Source: an uncultured bacterium (lineage in GTDB: Bacteria; Cyanobacteriota; Vampirovibrionia; Gastranaerophilales; Gastranaerophilaceae). From it: a DNA stretch of 64,000 bases. This document shows, piece by piece, positions 1-8,903 of this stretch; position 1 is the first letter of the stretch; every line of letters starts with the position of its first letter. The translations under genes were made by a program, and so were the position numbers. The notes under the pieces were generated by a model. It ran no database searches and had not been told where the DNA came from. It saw only the letters and a list, made by a program, of their open reading frames with translations. The stretch spans positions 186,001 through 250,000 of the forward strand of contig CACYUI010000001.1 of the NCBI GenBank assembly GCA_902777605.1, in the 5' to 3' direction.

Positions 1-629
1 AACAAGGCTGGAAAGTTTACAATAACTTCTTGGTTATGGCTCGTTCAGGAATGAGTTACAAAAAAGCCATGCATTATGCTTTAAGCGGAAAAGTATTTAT
101 TGAAGAAGCTTCAAAATCAAAATCTTCACCGATTAATGTTGCACTTATTTCACATGGATACAATATGTATGATGAACGCGCTACAATGAAGATTTTTGAC
201 AAATTAGAGAAAATGGATGTCAAGGTTTTCACATCCTTGCAGCTTACGGATGAACAAATGGCAGAAGGTATTACAACACTAGGACAGAAGAAATACTGGG
301 CAAACGAGAACGAAATGACAGGCACAGCAGGACATTACCTAAAAGATAATAAAATTGACGGTATTATTACAATAAATGCTTTTGGATGCGGTCCTGACTC
401 TTTAATGGTTGACAGAATTACAAGAAAAGCAAAGGAATTCGGAAAGCCAATTCTTGTTCTTACTATAGACGAACAAACAGGAGAAGCAGGCTTTATCACT
501 CGTCTTGAAGCATTTATAGACATGTTATTCCGCAAAAAACGCTCAAAAATAATTTCAGAGGCAGAAATAAGCGAATACGACTATGTTCCGCAAACAAATA
601 TTTGCGATTCAATTCTAATAGAAAAATAA
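1..629 (+). CDS. 2-hydroxyglutaryl-CoA dehydratase-related protein, C-terminal part (5' truncated by window)
   Basis: The reading frame is open to the window edge (frame of base 3), so this is only the C-terminal end of a longer protein; the ATG at 30 is probably internal. It resembles the COG3580/3581 (DUF2229) proteins related to activator and dehydratase components of 2-hydroxyacyl-CoA dehydratases. The family-like part is the stretch INAFGCGPDSL, followed by a conserved GKPILVLTIDEQTGEAG segment; in the family the Cys helps hold an iron-sulfur cluster. Its substrate is unknown; many members are of unknown function. It is followed by a strong hairpin at 634-666 shared with the convergent gene on the other side. 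Confidence 0.75.
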   Translation, partial: QGWKVYNNFLVMARSGMSYKKAMHYALSGKVFIEEASKSKSSPINVALISHGYNMYDERATMKIFDKLEKMDVKVFTSLQLTDEQMAEGITTLGQKKYWANENEMTGTAGHYLKDNKIDGIITINAFGCGPDSLMVDRITRKAKEFGKPILVLTIDEQTGEAGFITRLEAFIDMLFRKKRSKIISEAEISEYDYVPQTNICDSILIEK

Positions 630-633
630 TCTG

Positions 634-666
634 AAGGCGGTTTTGGGTAATACCCAAAACCGCCTT
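634..666. terminator. bidirectional Rho-independent terminator
   Basis: A 15-bp perfect stem (AAGGCGGTTTTGGGT / ACCCAAAACCGCCTT) with a 3-nt loop lies between two convergent genes. T-rich DNA follows on the plus side and A/T-rich DNA on the other. Confidence 0.85.
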
Positions 667-688
667 ATTATATTGATTTGTAATATTA

Positions 689-2233
689 TTAATCCGAGAA
701 TGTTTTGAAAGTCTTTTCGACATTGTCTTTGATAACTTTCTGAACAGCTTCCATTTCTGTCTTAAGGGCAAGCTGTTCTGTATCAAGCTGTTTCAGTCGA
801 AGTTCGAGAGTTCTGTCTTCTTGTTGAATAATCTCCGTTTTTGCATTTATATCTGCAATAGTTTTTTCATATTGTTCTTTTTTATAGAGATATTGGTTCA
901 TTGCATCTTGATATGCCTTTTCATTTGTAACAGTTTCAACATTCAAATTATAAGTTACGGAATCATTATCAAATTTTACTGACTTAAAGCGTCCGTTTGA
1001 ATCTGTTTCCAGAAGTGCATGATTTGTCTCTTCAATTTTCTTTTGGATATAAGATGCATTATAGTAAGCTAATTTTTCCTGCAGTTCAATAGGTTTATTA
1101 GGGTCATAAGGCCTTCCTACACTTGTCATCAAATCTTCTTCTGTTGTATAGTATGTATTTCCGTGAATATCGAATGTATAAATACCTGCACCTGTATATT
1201 GCAAGTTTCCTGATGCATCAAATTTTACATACTTATTTATGTTAGAATCCGGGCAATCTCTTAAAATCTGTGCTAAATCTGCCACTTGGTCAATTTTATC
1301 GTTTACAACCAATTCATTTAATTCTGTAAGCTTCGAATTGCCTACATAGGCCGGAGTATTGTATGCCATTGAATAATCTTTGTTATCAACAGCTTTCCCG
1401 CTATATCTTGCAACAATGTCAGCAGAACCATCACCTTCCGTAACAAAATCCCATACCTGCTTTCCGCCTGATTCTGATTCATAGCCGTATATATTATTAG
1501 CCTTTATCGTTCCGTCAGAATTGAGGTAACCGTTTGTACTCAAAAAGGCTTTAAGATTTGCATCGCTATTTACCATATCCTGCGTGATATGTTTGTAATC
1601 TTTTTCCTCTATATTTGCGAGGAAAAAGTGCCAAGTACCATCTGAATCCTGCCTATAATATATTGCATCAGAAACCGGCAAACCTTCTTTCATAGCCATA
1701 TTTTTTGCAGTTGCAAAATCCGTTATTGCTTTTTTAAATCCTTCTTTTGAATATGCCTCATCATCTACTTTTGCATACTTAAGCTCTGTTGGTTCTCCTT
1801 GTACTTGATATTTTACGGTTACTCCATCACTTCCAAAAGAAATATCTGCAGTATCAGTATGGAATTGCATTTCTTTTAACACATCGCCCATTTGAACTTG
1901 CGGGTCTTGAAGCATCTTCTTTGCACCCGTAAAAATATCAGCATAATAATAATGTTTTACTTCGTAATTATAATTAGGGTCAGTATTAGATAATTGGTGC
2001 CAACTTTCCAACACTGATTCGTTTTCACCATCTGAGTATGAATACTGCAATTCTGTATAATCTGTTGTTTTAGGAGGGTTCGGAACTTCTAAACCTAAAA
2101 GCCTGTTAAATAAATTTGCACTCTGATTGGCAAGCGCGGTTCTTGCTTGGTTAATTTGTTGACCTTCCCATTCTGTATTAGTCTTTCTTGCTGTTAGTGC
2201 TAAATATCTTGCTTGTGATGCTGCCATTCCCAT
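689..2233 (-). CDS. large cytosolic-start coiled-coil protein, possible exported filament or surface protein
   Basis: 514 residues, no Sec signal peptide and no membrane segment. The N-terminus (MGMAASQARYLALTARKTN, then a Gln/Asn-rich helix to about residue 45) and the C-terminus (about 430-514, heptad-like with many Leu, Lys and Glu) are both predicted helical. The middle is rich in Tyr, Asp, Ser and Gly and looks like a beta-rich exposed domain. This helix-globule-helix layout is that of flagellin, hook-associated and type III needle-tip proteins, but I see no convincing sequence identity with any of them. I remember similar N-termini in hypothetical proteins of gut Melainabacteria; this cannot be checked here. 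A ribosome site GGAGAG 6 nt upstream supports this start, and a good sigma70 promoter precedes it. Function unknown. Confidence 0.7.
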   Translation of the reverse strand: MGMAASQARYLALTARKTNTEWEGQQINQARTALANQSANLFNRLLGLEVPNPPKTTDYTELQYSYSDGENESVLESWHQLSNTDPNYNYEVKHYYYADIFTGAKKMLQDPQVQMGDVLKEMQFHTDTADISFGSDGVTVKYQVQGEPTELKYAKVDDEAYSKEGFKKAITDFATAKNMAMKEGLPVSDAIYYRQDSDGTWHFFLANIEEKDYKHITQDMVNSDANLKAFLSTNGYLNSDGTIKANNIYGYESESGGKQVWDFVTEGDGSADIVARYSGKAVDNKDYSMAYNTPAYVGNSKLTELNELVVNDKIDQVADLAQILRDCPDSNINKYVKFDASGNLQYTGAGIYTFDIHGNTYYTTEEDLMTSVGRPYDPNKPIELQEKLAYYNASYIQKKIEETNHALLETDSNGRFKSVKFDNDSVTYNLNVETVTNEKAYQDAMNQYLYKKEQYEKTIADINAKTEIIQQEDRTLELRLKQLDTEQLALKTEMEAVQKVIKDNVEKTFKTFSD

Positions 2234-2260
2234 AGCGGACTCTCCTATGTTTTTTTACAT

Positions 2261-2288
2261 GTATTAATACTTTTTTAGACAATGTCAA
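2261..2288 (-). promoter_or_regulatory. sigma70-type promoter for the 514-aa coiled-coil protein
   Basis: On the minus strand a perfect -35 TTGACA (2283-2288) is separated by 16 nt from TAATAC (2261-2266). It lies about 30 nt upstream of the ribosome site of the gene that starts at 2233. Confidence 0.65.
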
Positions 2289-2364
2289 CATAAAAATCGT
2301 CTTATTGAGTAATCAACTTTAACAAATATAGAAAAAATCATTTATTTGATGTATTATTAAATCT

Positions 2365-4467
2365 ATGAGAAAGCATGTTATTGCGTATTTGCATACGCAC
2401 TGGGACAGAGAGTGGTATCGAGAATATGAAATCTTTAGACTTCGTCTTTTGAGAGTCTTTGATAATGTTTTGGATATGCTTTCAAAAAATCTTATTCCGT
2501 CTTTTTATTTTGACGGACAGGTTTGCGCATTAGAAGATTATCTTGAAATGCGCCCTGAAAAAAGAGATTTAATAGAAGGCTTAATTAGGCACAAACGCCT
2601 TTTTATTGGTCCTTTTTATTGCCTTACAGATGAGTTTTTAACAGATAAAACATGTTTTTCTAAAAACTTGGAACTTGGTATAAAAATCGCTCAAAAATAC
2701 GGTTGTAATGATTTTATAGGATATCTTGCAGATACCTTCGGACATAGTCAAAATGTCGTTGATATTTTAATGGATTTTGGTATTGATAAATGCATGGTTT
2801 GGCGAGGATGCGGAGATTTTCCGAGTGAATTCAAGTGGTGCGGAATTGATACTGTTAATCTCATAAGAGGATATTTTAACGATATCTTTTCTATGAATGC
2901 GGATATGGAGACAAAAGCCGCTGCACTCAAGAAAAACCTCGATTTAATAAGCGAGAAATCCGGAAAATATTTGTTATTACCAATTGGCGCTGATCATTTG
3001 GGTGTTGAAACGGATATTGTTGATCAAATAGAAGCCTTCAACGAAATTCTTAAAGACGATTACTATATAACACTGGGTTCTCCTTTTGATTATTTCAAAA
3101 GAGTAGAGCACAATTTTCACGACTTTGCTTGGGATGATGAACTCCGAGATAACTCTAAAACATTTACACTCCAAGGTTGTTATTCTTCAAGGTTAGATTT
3201 AAAAAGACTAAATATTGAATCTACTTATAAGCTTGATTTAGTTTCAAGACTTGTAAAACAACAAAGAGAAACTAAATATGACAATATAATAGAATATGCC
3301 TATAAAATACTATTGAGAAATCAAGCACACGACAGCATTTGCGGATGTTCAACTGATGATGTTCACGAAGAAAATATCATCAGATATAAAAAAATTCTTC
3401 AAATAGCAAACGGTATTATTGACGAAATTAAGCTGGTTAATCATTTTGATCAAAAAAGGATTCTCAACCTTTCCGACAGAACTTTTTCGGGTCTTGTAGA
3501 ATTTGAATCAACAAAGCCACTGGACGGCTATGAATTAGTTGGAGAAAGAAAAGGTTTTGATTCTATGCTTTTAGCTGACACACAAAGAATTCCGATAACG
3601 GAAGACTACAAGCCTATTTATAAATATCTTGCAGAGGTTCGTGATGTAATTCCAGAAGATGATGAGTTTATTTTGCCTCAAATCTCAAAATCAGATTTGA
3701 AAATAACACCTAATTCTATAGAAAACTCTAATTTAAGCTTAGTAATCAAAGATAATCAGTTATACATTAACGGTATTAAAATGTTACTGATGGATTTTAT
3801 TGATAATGGTGACAGCTACAACGAAGGACCGGACAAAAATGATACAGGCAGCGAATTTAAAATTCTTAGAACCAGAATTATTCTAAATACACAATCAAGA
3901 GCTTCACTAAAAATTGATTATGAAGGAAATTGGGATGTTATACATCTTGTAGCCACTTTGGACAAACACGCAAAGCACATAAAATTTTTCTATGACTGGG
4001 AAAACACTCAAAAAAATCACAAGCTTTGTGTCGGATTTAAAATGGCTGAAGCCATAGGAACTGTTTATTCAGAAGATATGAATAAATTAATCAAACGCAG
4101 ATTTGATCCTTATTATGATATAAGAAAAAATTTGCCAACAGAACGAGGTATAGAAGCAAAAACAAATACTGCTCCTATGCAAAGGGGGCTTCTCATTGAC
4201 GAAGAAGGAAACAATATTGGTATTGTCACAAAAGGGCTTACACAATACGAAGTATTTGAGAATAAGCTATATATACCGATACTCAGAGCAACGGGTATAA
4301 TCTCTAACCCACAAAACCCTGCAAGAACAACTCCTGCAGGCCCGCCTATTGAAACACCTGCATTACAAATGTTAAAACATAATACTGCTGAGTTATATGT
4401 GTTCTTTGGAAATGAAAAAGCCTTTGAAGATACGATAAATCAGGTATATAACTACATTATTGTTTAG
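2365..4467 (+). CDS. glycoside hydrolase family 38 alpha-mannosidase-like protein
   Basis: 700 residues, cytoplasmic (no signal peptide). The GH38 N-terminal domain is clear. HTHWDREW at residues 10-17 supplies zinc ligands, and GYLADTFGHS at 119-128 contains Asp123, the expected nucleophile. The alpha-mannosidase middle domain appears as RNQAHDSICGC (about 318-328), whose His is a family zinc ligand. A C-terminal beta domain follows. Expected chemistry is hydrolysis of alpha-linked mannose; the linkage preference cannot be told. It is somewhat shorter than common 850-1000-residue members. A TATTAT box sits 7 nt before the ATG with no ribosome site, so the mRNA may be leaderless. It ends 4 nt before the convergent transglycosylase gene. 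Confidence 0.88.
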   Translation: MRKHVIAYLHTHWDREWYREYEIFRLRLLRVFDNVLDMLSKNLIPSFYFDGQVCALEDYLEMRPEKRDLIEGLIRHKRLFIGPFYCLTDEFLTDKTCFSKNLELGIKIAQKYGCNDFIGYLADTFGHSQNVVDILMDFGIDKCMVWRGCGDFPSEFKWCGIDTVNLIRGYFNDIFSMNADMETKAAALKKNLDLISEKSGKYLLLPIGADHLGVETDIVDQIEAFNEILKDDYYITLGSPFDYFKRVEHNFHDFAWDDELRDNSKTFTLQGCYSSRLDLKRLNIESTYKLDLVSRLVKQQRETKYDNIIEYAYKILLRNQAHDSICGCSTDDVHEENIIRYKKILQIANGIIDEIKLVNHFDQKRILNLSDRTFSGLVEFESTKPLDGYELVGERKGFDSMLLADTQRIPITEDYKPIYKYLAEVRDVIPEDDEFILPQISKSDLKITPNSIENSNLSLVIKDNQLYINGIKMLLMDFIDNGDSYNEGPDKNDTGSEFKILRTRIILNTQSRASLKIDYEGNWDVIHLVATLDKHAKHIKFFYDWENTQKNHKLCVGFKMAEAIGTVYSEDMNKLIKRRFDPYYDIRKNLPTERGIEAKTNTAPMQRGLLIDEEGNNIGIVTKGLTQYEVFENKLYIPILRATGIISNPQNPARTTPAGPPIETPALQMLKHNTAELYVFFGNEKAFEDTINQVYNYIIV

Positions 4468-4471
4468 ATTA

Positions 4472-5356
4472 TTATACATTAAATTGTTTTGGTATATTAT
4501 TGAACGGATAGGTATAATCTCCGCCGCAATAGTTATGAAGTGCGGCTGCGACATTCCCCTTTGTTTCGTGCAATTTTGCTTTATATGCAATTATACCGAC
4601 CTCTAAACCTAATTTCACATCAGTTTTCATAGCTTCGTATAAATTTTTTGCATTGCCATATTTATTACGGAGTTCTTCTATTCTTGCATTATCTTGAGAG
4701 AAGTGTTTGTCATGCCAGTCTTTATTTTTTTGTGGTCCTTCTGAGAATATACATTGACAAGTAAGAAAATCTACCTGCATCACACCTTTGTACTTTTTTC
4801 CTTCAGGATCCATTTTTTCTTTATTAAAAACAAAACCTCCGGTTTCATACCCTAATATATGTGCAATAAGCGGAGATAGTTCGTATATTTCATATTTTTT
4901 ACACAATCTTATAACCATTGTGGCAACTTCATTTGCCTTTTGTTCAGAATAACGATTACCTATTTTGCCTCTAATTGCTTTTATTATATCTTTGTATTTT
5001 GGATCAGTAATTGAATTTATATCATTCATATTTGCAGCAGGAACTAAATCTGCTTTTTTTAATGCAATTTGGTTTTTTTCTTCTTCGCGAATTTTTTCAA
5101 ATGTATATGGATTTTCAAATTTTAGAGCATCCGTCTTTTCTTTCATTATAAAGTTACACTCGTGTCCTTTTTCATTAAAAATCGTATTATTATAAATAAA
5201 TGTATTATTCCGCTTATTATGCGTTTTTCTTATTGCATTGAATACACTTGTTTCATTATAATCCAAGATATCGTCACCATTTTCATTGGCCTTTTCAGCC
5301 ATTGCGCGAAAAATACCTGTAAAATCTGATATTTTTATTGAAAAATTTTTGTGCAC
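4472..5356 (-). CDS. lytic transglycosylase-like protein with N-terminal EF-hand-like loop
   Basis: 294 residues starting at GTG (5356). AAGGAT 6 nt upstream decides this start. The C-terminal half has the SLT/lysozyme-fold signature: catalytic Glu171 in HILGYETGGF, then GVMQV (191-195), then AALHNYCGG near 270, equivalent to the family's AxxAYNAG. It would cut peptidoglycan glycan strands. Residues 24-35 (NENGDDILDYNE) resemble a calcium-binding EF-hand loop. There is no Sec signal, so export would need another route; type III systems often carry a dedicated transglycosylase that opens the wall, and an export operon lies in this window. That link is inference. Confidence 0.72.
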   Translation of the reverse strand: MHKNFSIKISDFTGIFRAMAEKANENGDDILDYNETSVFNAIRKTHNKRNNTFIYNNTIFNEKGHECNFIMKEKTDALKFENPYTFEKIREEEKNQIALKKADLVPAANMNDINSITDPKYKDIIKAIRGKIGNRYSEQKANEVATMVIRLCKKYEIYELSPLIAHILGYETGGFVFNKEKMDPEGKKYKGVMQVDFLTCQCIFSEGPQKNKDWHDKHFSQDNARIEELRNKYGNAKNLYEAMKTDVKLGLEVGIIAYKAKLHETKGNVAAALHNYCGGDYTYPFNNIPKQFNV

Positions 5357-5451
5357 AATTATATCCTTATATCTCTTACAATACAGATATCGACATTATA
5401 TTGAAAAACTTTAGGAATAAATTTTAAATTTTTACAAATATTAACATAATA

Positions 5452-5481
5452 AAAACACGCCATGCATAAACATGTCGTGTT
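5452..5481 (-). terminator. terminator after the 113-aa gene
   Basis: On the minus strand an imperfect hairpin with arms AACACGACATG and CATGGCGTGTT is followed by TTTTATT, just downstream of the stop at 5514. Confidence 0.6.
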
Positions 5482-5513
5482 CTACTAATTCTTTTATAAT
5501 TTTCATTTACCCC

Positions 5514-5855
5514 CTAGAAAGGTTTTGTCTGATTTAGTTTTGCTCTAAGTTCTCTAAACCTTGCCAAGTCTTCATTTGTTTTTGGAGTTTCTTTAAACAA
5601 AGCTTGAGAAATAGGATGAACCATCAAAATTTTATCCATATGAATTTCTAAAAACTCATATCTTTTTGGAGGTTGATTTGAATTTTTTTGATAAATTTCT
5701 GCATTTGTTACTGCCAAAAATCTACGATTTGTATCATTCAAAAGTTCCGTTAATTGTCTGTTTGCAGCTACACTTGCAGGAACATGAACAGTTCCTTTTA
5801 TATCCTCATTATCTGTAAGTATAATAACCTCTACAGGTATTGCTTCATTTGCCAT
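5514..5855 (-). CDS. conserved small protein of unknown function (113 aa)
   Basis: A soluble 113-residue protein beginning MANEAIPVEVIILTD. It is predicted to be a small beta-rich domain (VEVIILTDNEDIKGTVHVP) followed by a helical tail. The text of strands 1-3 recalls proteins that describe how a surface or signalling factor tunes expression, but I do not recognise a family. GAGAGG lies 6-7 nt upstream. It is separated by 60 nt from trmFO, transcribed in the same direction upstream. Confidence 0.65.
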   Translation of the reverse strand: MANEAIPVEVIILTDNEDIKGTVHVPASVAANRQLTELLNDTNRRFLAVTNAEIYQKNSNQPPKRYEFLEIHMDKILMVHPISQALFKETPKTNEDLARFRELRAKLNQTKPF

Positions 5856-5915
5856 TAGTATTCCTCTCTTTTCAATAACTAAATTTTATAATAATTTTCT
5901 ATTTATGGCAAGCCT

Positions 5916-7274
5916 TTAACTTTCTATATTCTTAGAAAACTCTGTCATTACTTCAATTGCTCTTTTTGACAAAATTTCTGTTTTGAGTTTTTTGTTTTTT
6001 CTGTCTTTTTTAGGTAAATCAATTGGCGAAACAATTGCCCAATTAGAATTTATTGGCTGAGGCGGTAAATATCTTAATGAGCCGTCACGCTTGCTAATAT
6101 GCTCCAAATGCGCTTTATCGGTTATATAATTTGACAATGCTCCAAGCATTGTTTCTTTTGGAAAAATCAACGGTTCAAGTCCGCAAATTCTTCTTGCCAT
6201 GTTTATCCCCGCAAGAAGGCCGCCTGCAATTGATTCTGTATATCCTTCAGTACCCGTAATTTGACCGGCAAAAAATAAACCGTTTCTTTCTTTAGCCTCA
6301 AAAGTCGGATTTAGAACGACAGAACTGTTAATAAAGGTGTTTCTGTGCATAACACCATACCTTACGATATTTGCATTTTCAAGTCCGGGGATTGAATGTA
6401 CAAGTTCTTTTTGAGCTCCCCATTTTAAATTTGTTTGAAAACCCACCAGATTAAAAAGTGTTTTTGCGGAATTGTCTTGTCTTAGCTGAACAACCGCATA
6501 ATTTTCTATACCTGTTCTTTTATCGACAAGTCCCACAGGCTTCATCGGACCAAATCTAAGAGTATCAACTCCTCTTGAAGCCAAAACTTCTACAGGAAGG
6601 CACGATTCAAAGAATTTTGCATCTTTATCAGCCTCATGAAGTTCTATTCGCGGAGATGTTGTTAGTATTTTATAAAAGTTTTCGTACTCTTCTTTATTCA
6701 TAGGACAATTTATATACGAAGCATCCCCTTTATCATATCTTGCACCCCAAAATGCTTTGTCAAAATTGATGGAATCAATTTCCACAATCGGTGCAATCGC
6801 ATCAAAAAAATGTAAGTGTTCTGTTTTTGTAAAATTTTGTATTGATTCTGCCAATTTACCACTTGTAAGCGGTCCTGAAGCTATAATAACATTTCCCTCT
6901 GGTATTTCCGTTATTTCTTCCCTAATTATATCTATAAACGGATTATTTAATATTCTTTCGTTTACCTCTTTTGAAAAGTCTTCTCTTGCTATAGCCAAAG
7001 CATTCCCTGCTGGAACAGAGTTTTCTTTAGCAATTCTTATCAACTCACCATCAAGAATCTCCATTTCTTTTTTTAAAAGTCCGCTTGCATTTGTAACATC
7101 AGAAGAACCCAAACTGTTTGAGCAGACAAATTCAGCGCAATCTCCGGTAGTATGCGCACCTGTTGTCTTTTTAGGGCGCATCTCATATAATTTTACTTTA
7201 ATCTCTCTTTTTGCAAGCTGAATAGCCGCCTCACAACCGGCCAGTCCTGCACCTATAATTTTAACTTCCCGCAT
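5916..7274 (-). CDS. trmFO: TrmFO, folate/FAD-dependent tRNA (uracil-54-C5)-methyltransferase
   Basis: 452 residues. Uses methylene-tetrahydrofolate and FADH2 to make ribothymidine at position 54 in the tRNA T-loop. The FAD-binding motif IGAGLAGCEAA is at the N-terminus, followed by the family signatures YEMRPKK, EFVCSNSLGS and, near the C-terminus, GQITGTEGYTESIAGG. The start is taken as the ATG at 7274. A TTG directly before it (7277) also keeps the frame open, but AGCAGG is spaced better for the ATG. Length is normal for the family (about 435-470). Confidence 0.95.
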   Translation of the reverse strand: MREVKIIGAGLAGCEAAIQLAKREIKVKLYEMRPKKTTGAHTTGDCAEFVCSNSLGSSDVTNASGLLKKEMEILDGELIRIAKENSVPAGNALAIAREDFSKEVNERILNNPFIDIIREEITEIPEGNVIIASGPLTSGKLAESIQNFTKTEHLHFFDAIAPIVEIDSINFDKAFWGARYDKGDASYINCPMNKEEYENFYKILTTSPRIELHEADKDAKFFESCLPVEVLASRGVDTLRFGPMKPVGLVDKRTGIENYAVVQLRQDNSAKTLFNLVGFQTNLKWGAQKELVHSIPGLENANIVRYGVMHRNTFINSSVVLNPTFEAKERNGLFFAGQITGTEGYTESIAGGLLAGINMARRICGLEPLIFPKETMLGALSNYITDKAHLEHISKRDGSLRYLPPQPINSNWAIVSPIDLPKKDRKNKKLKTEILSKRAIEVMTEFSKNIES

Positions 7275-7298
7275 CAAAACCTGCTCTTTTTATTTATT

Positions 7299-7319
7299 GT
7301 CGGATTAGTAAATCCGACC
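7299..7319. repeat. short inverted repeat after the AbrB-like gene
   Basis: GTCGGATT AGTA AATCCGAC forms an 8-bp stem between the AbrB-like gene and trmFO. No T-run follows on the minus strand, so it is not a clear terminator there. Confidence 0.5.
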
Positions 7320-7471
7320 TATTTTTCGATTTTTCTTATACGAATTTCATTGTCTTTTAAATAAAGTTCTACTTTATCTAATACAGGATTAATACCCAAT
7401 CCCTCTATAATTGCTTTAGGGACAATAATTCCCCAACTATTTCCAATATTTCTAAATTTTTTCTCTATCAT
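7319..7471 (-). CDS. AbrB/MazE-type small DNA-binding protein (50 aa)
   Basis: A 50-residue reading frame starts at the ATG at 7471 and stops at 7319. The core RNIGNSWGIIVPKAIIEGLG is the swapped-hairpin AbrB/SpoVT/MazE fold signature, followed by LYLKDNEIRIRKI as its last strands. Such proteins act as antitoxins or transition-state regulators. No toxin is evident next to it, since the neighbouring 61-aa divergent protein does not resemble MazF or a PIN-domain toxin. It is divergent from that gene across a region with palindromes that could be its operator. Confidence 0.8.
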   Translation of the reverse strand: MIEKKFRNIGNSWGIIVPKAIIEGLGINPVLDKVELYLKDNEIRIRKIEK

Positions 7472-7506
7472 AGCAACCTCAATTACTATTATTATAGCAA
7501 GTTATG

Positions 7507-7538
7507 TTGACATTTTGAGACTACTTATGTTATAACAT
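7507..7538 (+). promoter_or_regulatory. promoter with overlapping palindrome (possible operator)
   Basis: TTGACA (7507-7512), an 18-nt spacer and TATAAC (7531-7536) lie upstream of the 61-aa gene. The -10 box is inside the perfect palindrome ATGTTATAACAT, and ATAACATAGATT-like words repeat just downstream. A regulator binding here would block the promoter; the divergent AbrB-like protein is the obvious candidate, by inference. Confidence 0.6.
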
Positions 7539-7599
7539 AGATTATAACAACATAGATTGGTATTACTATTTCAACAAAAACTACTTAGGAGAAATTTTT

Positions 7600-7785
7600 A
7601 TGGACGAAGAAAAGATTAAAGAATATTACCAAATGACAGATATGTTAGCGGTTTCAAATTATGCGCTTAAATGGATTAATTCAGAAAACAAAAGCAAAAT
7701 TGAAAATATAATAACCTTGAATGAAAAATTATTACATGAGTTCATAAAGTTCGGCTTAAACAATATTGGCATACTAGATGATTAA
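7600..7785 (+). CDS. small acidic-helical protein of unknown function (61 aa)
   Basis: 61 residues, mostly helix, Lys/Glu/Asn-rich, no membrane segment. A strong ribosome site (AGGAGAA) lies upstream, together with a promoter whose -10 box overlaps a palindrome. Family not recognised. It resembles in size and texture other small helical proteins in this window (near 17.7, 39.7 and 59.1 kb). Confidence 0.65.
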   Translation: MDEEKIKEYYQMTDMLAVSNYALKWINSENKSKIENIITLNEKLLHEFIKFGLNNIGILDD

Positions 7786-7850
7786 AAGAGCATAATCTAC
7801 ATCAACAACTGTATACCCATACCATGCAACATATGGTATAATTTGAAGGT

Positions 7851-8903
7851 ATGAAACGATTTTTCGGAAAATTAATTTCTTTTATATTACTTATACTGTT
7901 TGCTTTTTTGATCTGGCACTTTTTCCACGGTTGGATTGAACGACAAGTTATGAAAGCAAAAGGTATGTATTATATCCACAAGGGCGACCAAGCATATTCT
8001 CAAGACAATATGGCAAAAACTCTTGAATATTATAACAAAGGGCTTGACTATTTCCCCGGACATTACGAAGCTTGGTTTAATTTGGGTAACATTTACGCAG
8101 TTTATGAAGATTATTATTCTGCAGTAAATGCATACCAACATGCAATTGAACACAATCCTAAATTTGTCATGGCAAAAATGAATTTAGGCATTGTATATTC
8201 TGAAGACTTGGGATTTTTTGATGAAGCAATAACACAGTTTGATGAAATAACACAAATAAGATTATTCAAACTATGGATACCTTTTGTATACAGCAATGTA
8301 AAAAGCATAAGAGGAAACAGAGGTATTGCTTATTTTAACAAAGGTGTTGCCTGGAAACAGAAAGCAATGTATTTACCGCTTGAGAGAAAGTATTTGGCAT
8401 ACCAATACTTAGGTGAAGCAATTGAGGCTTATACAAAAGCTTTAAAAATACTTAAGAAAAATTATGATATTTACTACAATAGAGCCGTAGCTCACCACCT
8501 TAGAGGCGAATCAAGGGCGGCAGGCTTAGATTACTGTCAAGCAATCAAAATAGATCCAACAAAATTTGAGGCACATTATAATCTTGCAGTTCTTTTAAGG
8601 GGAATGAAAAGATACAGAGAATCCATCTCCGAGCTGGAAAAAGCAGCACTTCTTATTTCGGAATCTCCCGACAGTTCCAACTTACAATCCGCTTATATTT
8701 TTAATTTGCTTAACGAGGTTTCAAGAAGATTTATGACAAATGAAGATTTTGGAACTGACAAGCTTTCCGATGAACCCAAAAACGGTATTAGTTATACTTA
8801 TGTAAACGGAAGAATTGTAGCAGATGAAGATTTTGATAAAGCAATTATGAAAAATTTTCAAACTTGTGCAGGGTTTGACATATTTAATGGGGATGAGGAT
8901 TAA
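7851..8903 (+). CDS. membrane-anchored TPR protein
   Basis: 350 residues. Residues 5-27 form one hydrophobic membrane segment near the N-terminus, with no cleavage site evident. Several tetratricopeptide repeats follow, for example EAWFNLGNIYAVYEDYYSA, KFVMAKMNLGIVYSED, and another set near residues 195-260. It is probably a scaffold at the membrane. Its stop overlaps the start of the next gene by one base (TAATG), so the two are translationally coupled and may work together in cyclic-di-GMP signalling. TATAAT lies only 8 nt before the ATG. Confidence 0.85.
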   Translation: MKRFFGKLISFILLILFAFLIWHFFHGWIERQVMKAKGMYYIHKGDQAYSQDNMAKTLEYYNKGLDYFPGHYEAWFNLGNIYAVYEDYYSAVNAYQHAIEHNPKFVMAKMNLGIVYSEDLGFFDEAITQFDEITQIRLFKLWIPFVYSNVKSIRGNRGIAYFNKGVAWKQKAMYLPLERKYLAYQYLGEAIEAYTKALKILKKNYDIYYNRAVAHHLRGESRAAGLDYCQAIKIDPTKFEAHYNLAVLLRGMKRYRESISELEKAALLISESPDSSNLQSAYIFNLLNEVSRRFMTNEDFGTDKLSDEPKNGISYTYVNGRIVADEDFDKAIMKNFQTCAGFDIFNGDED

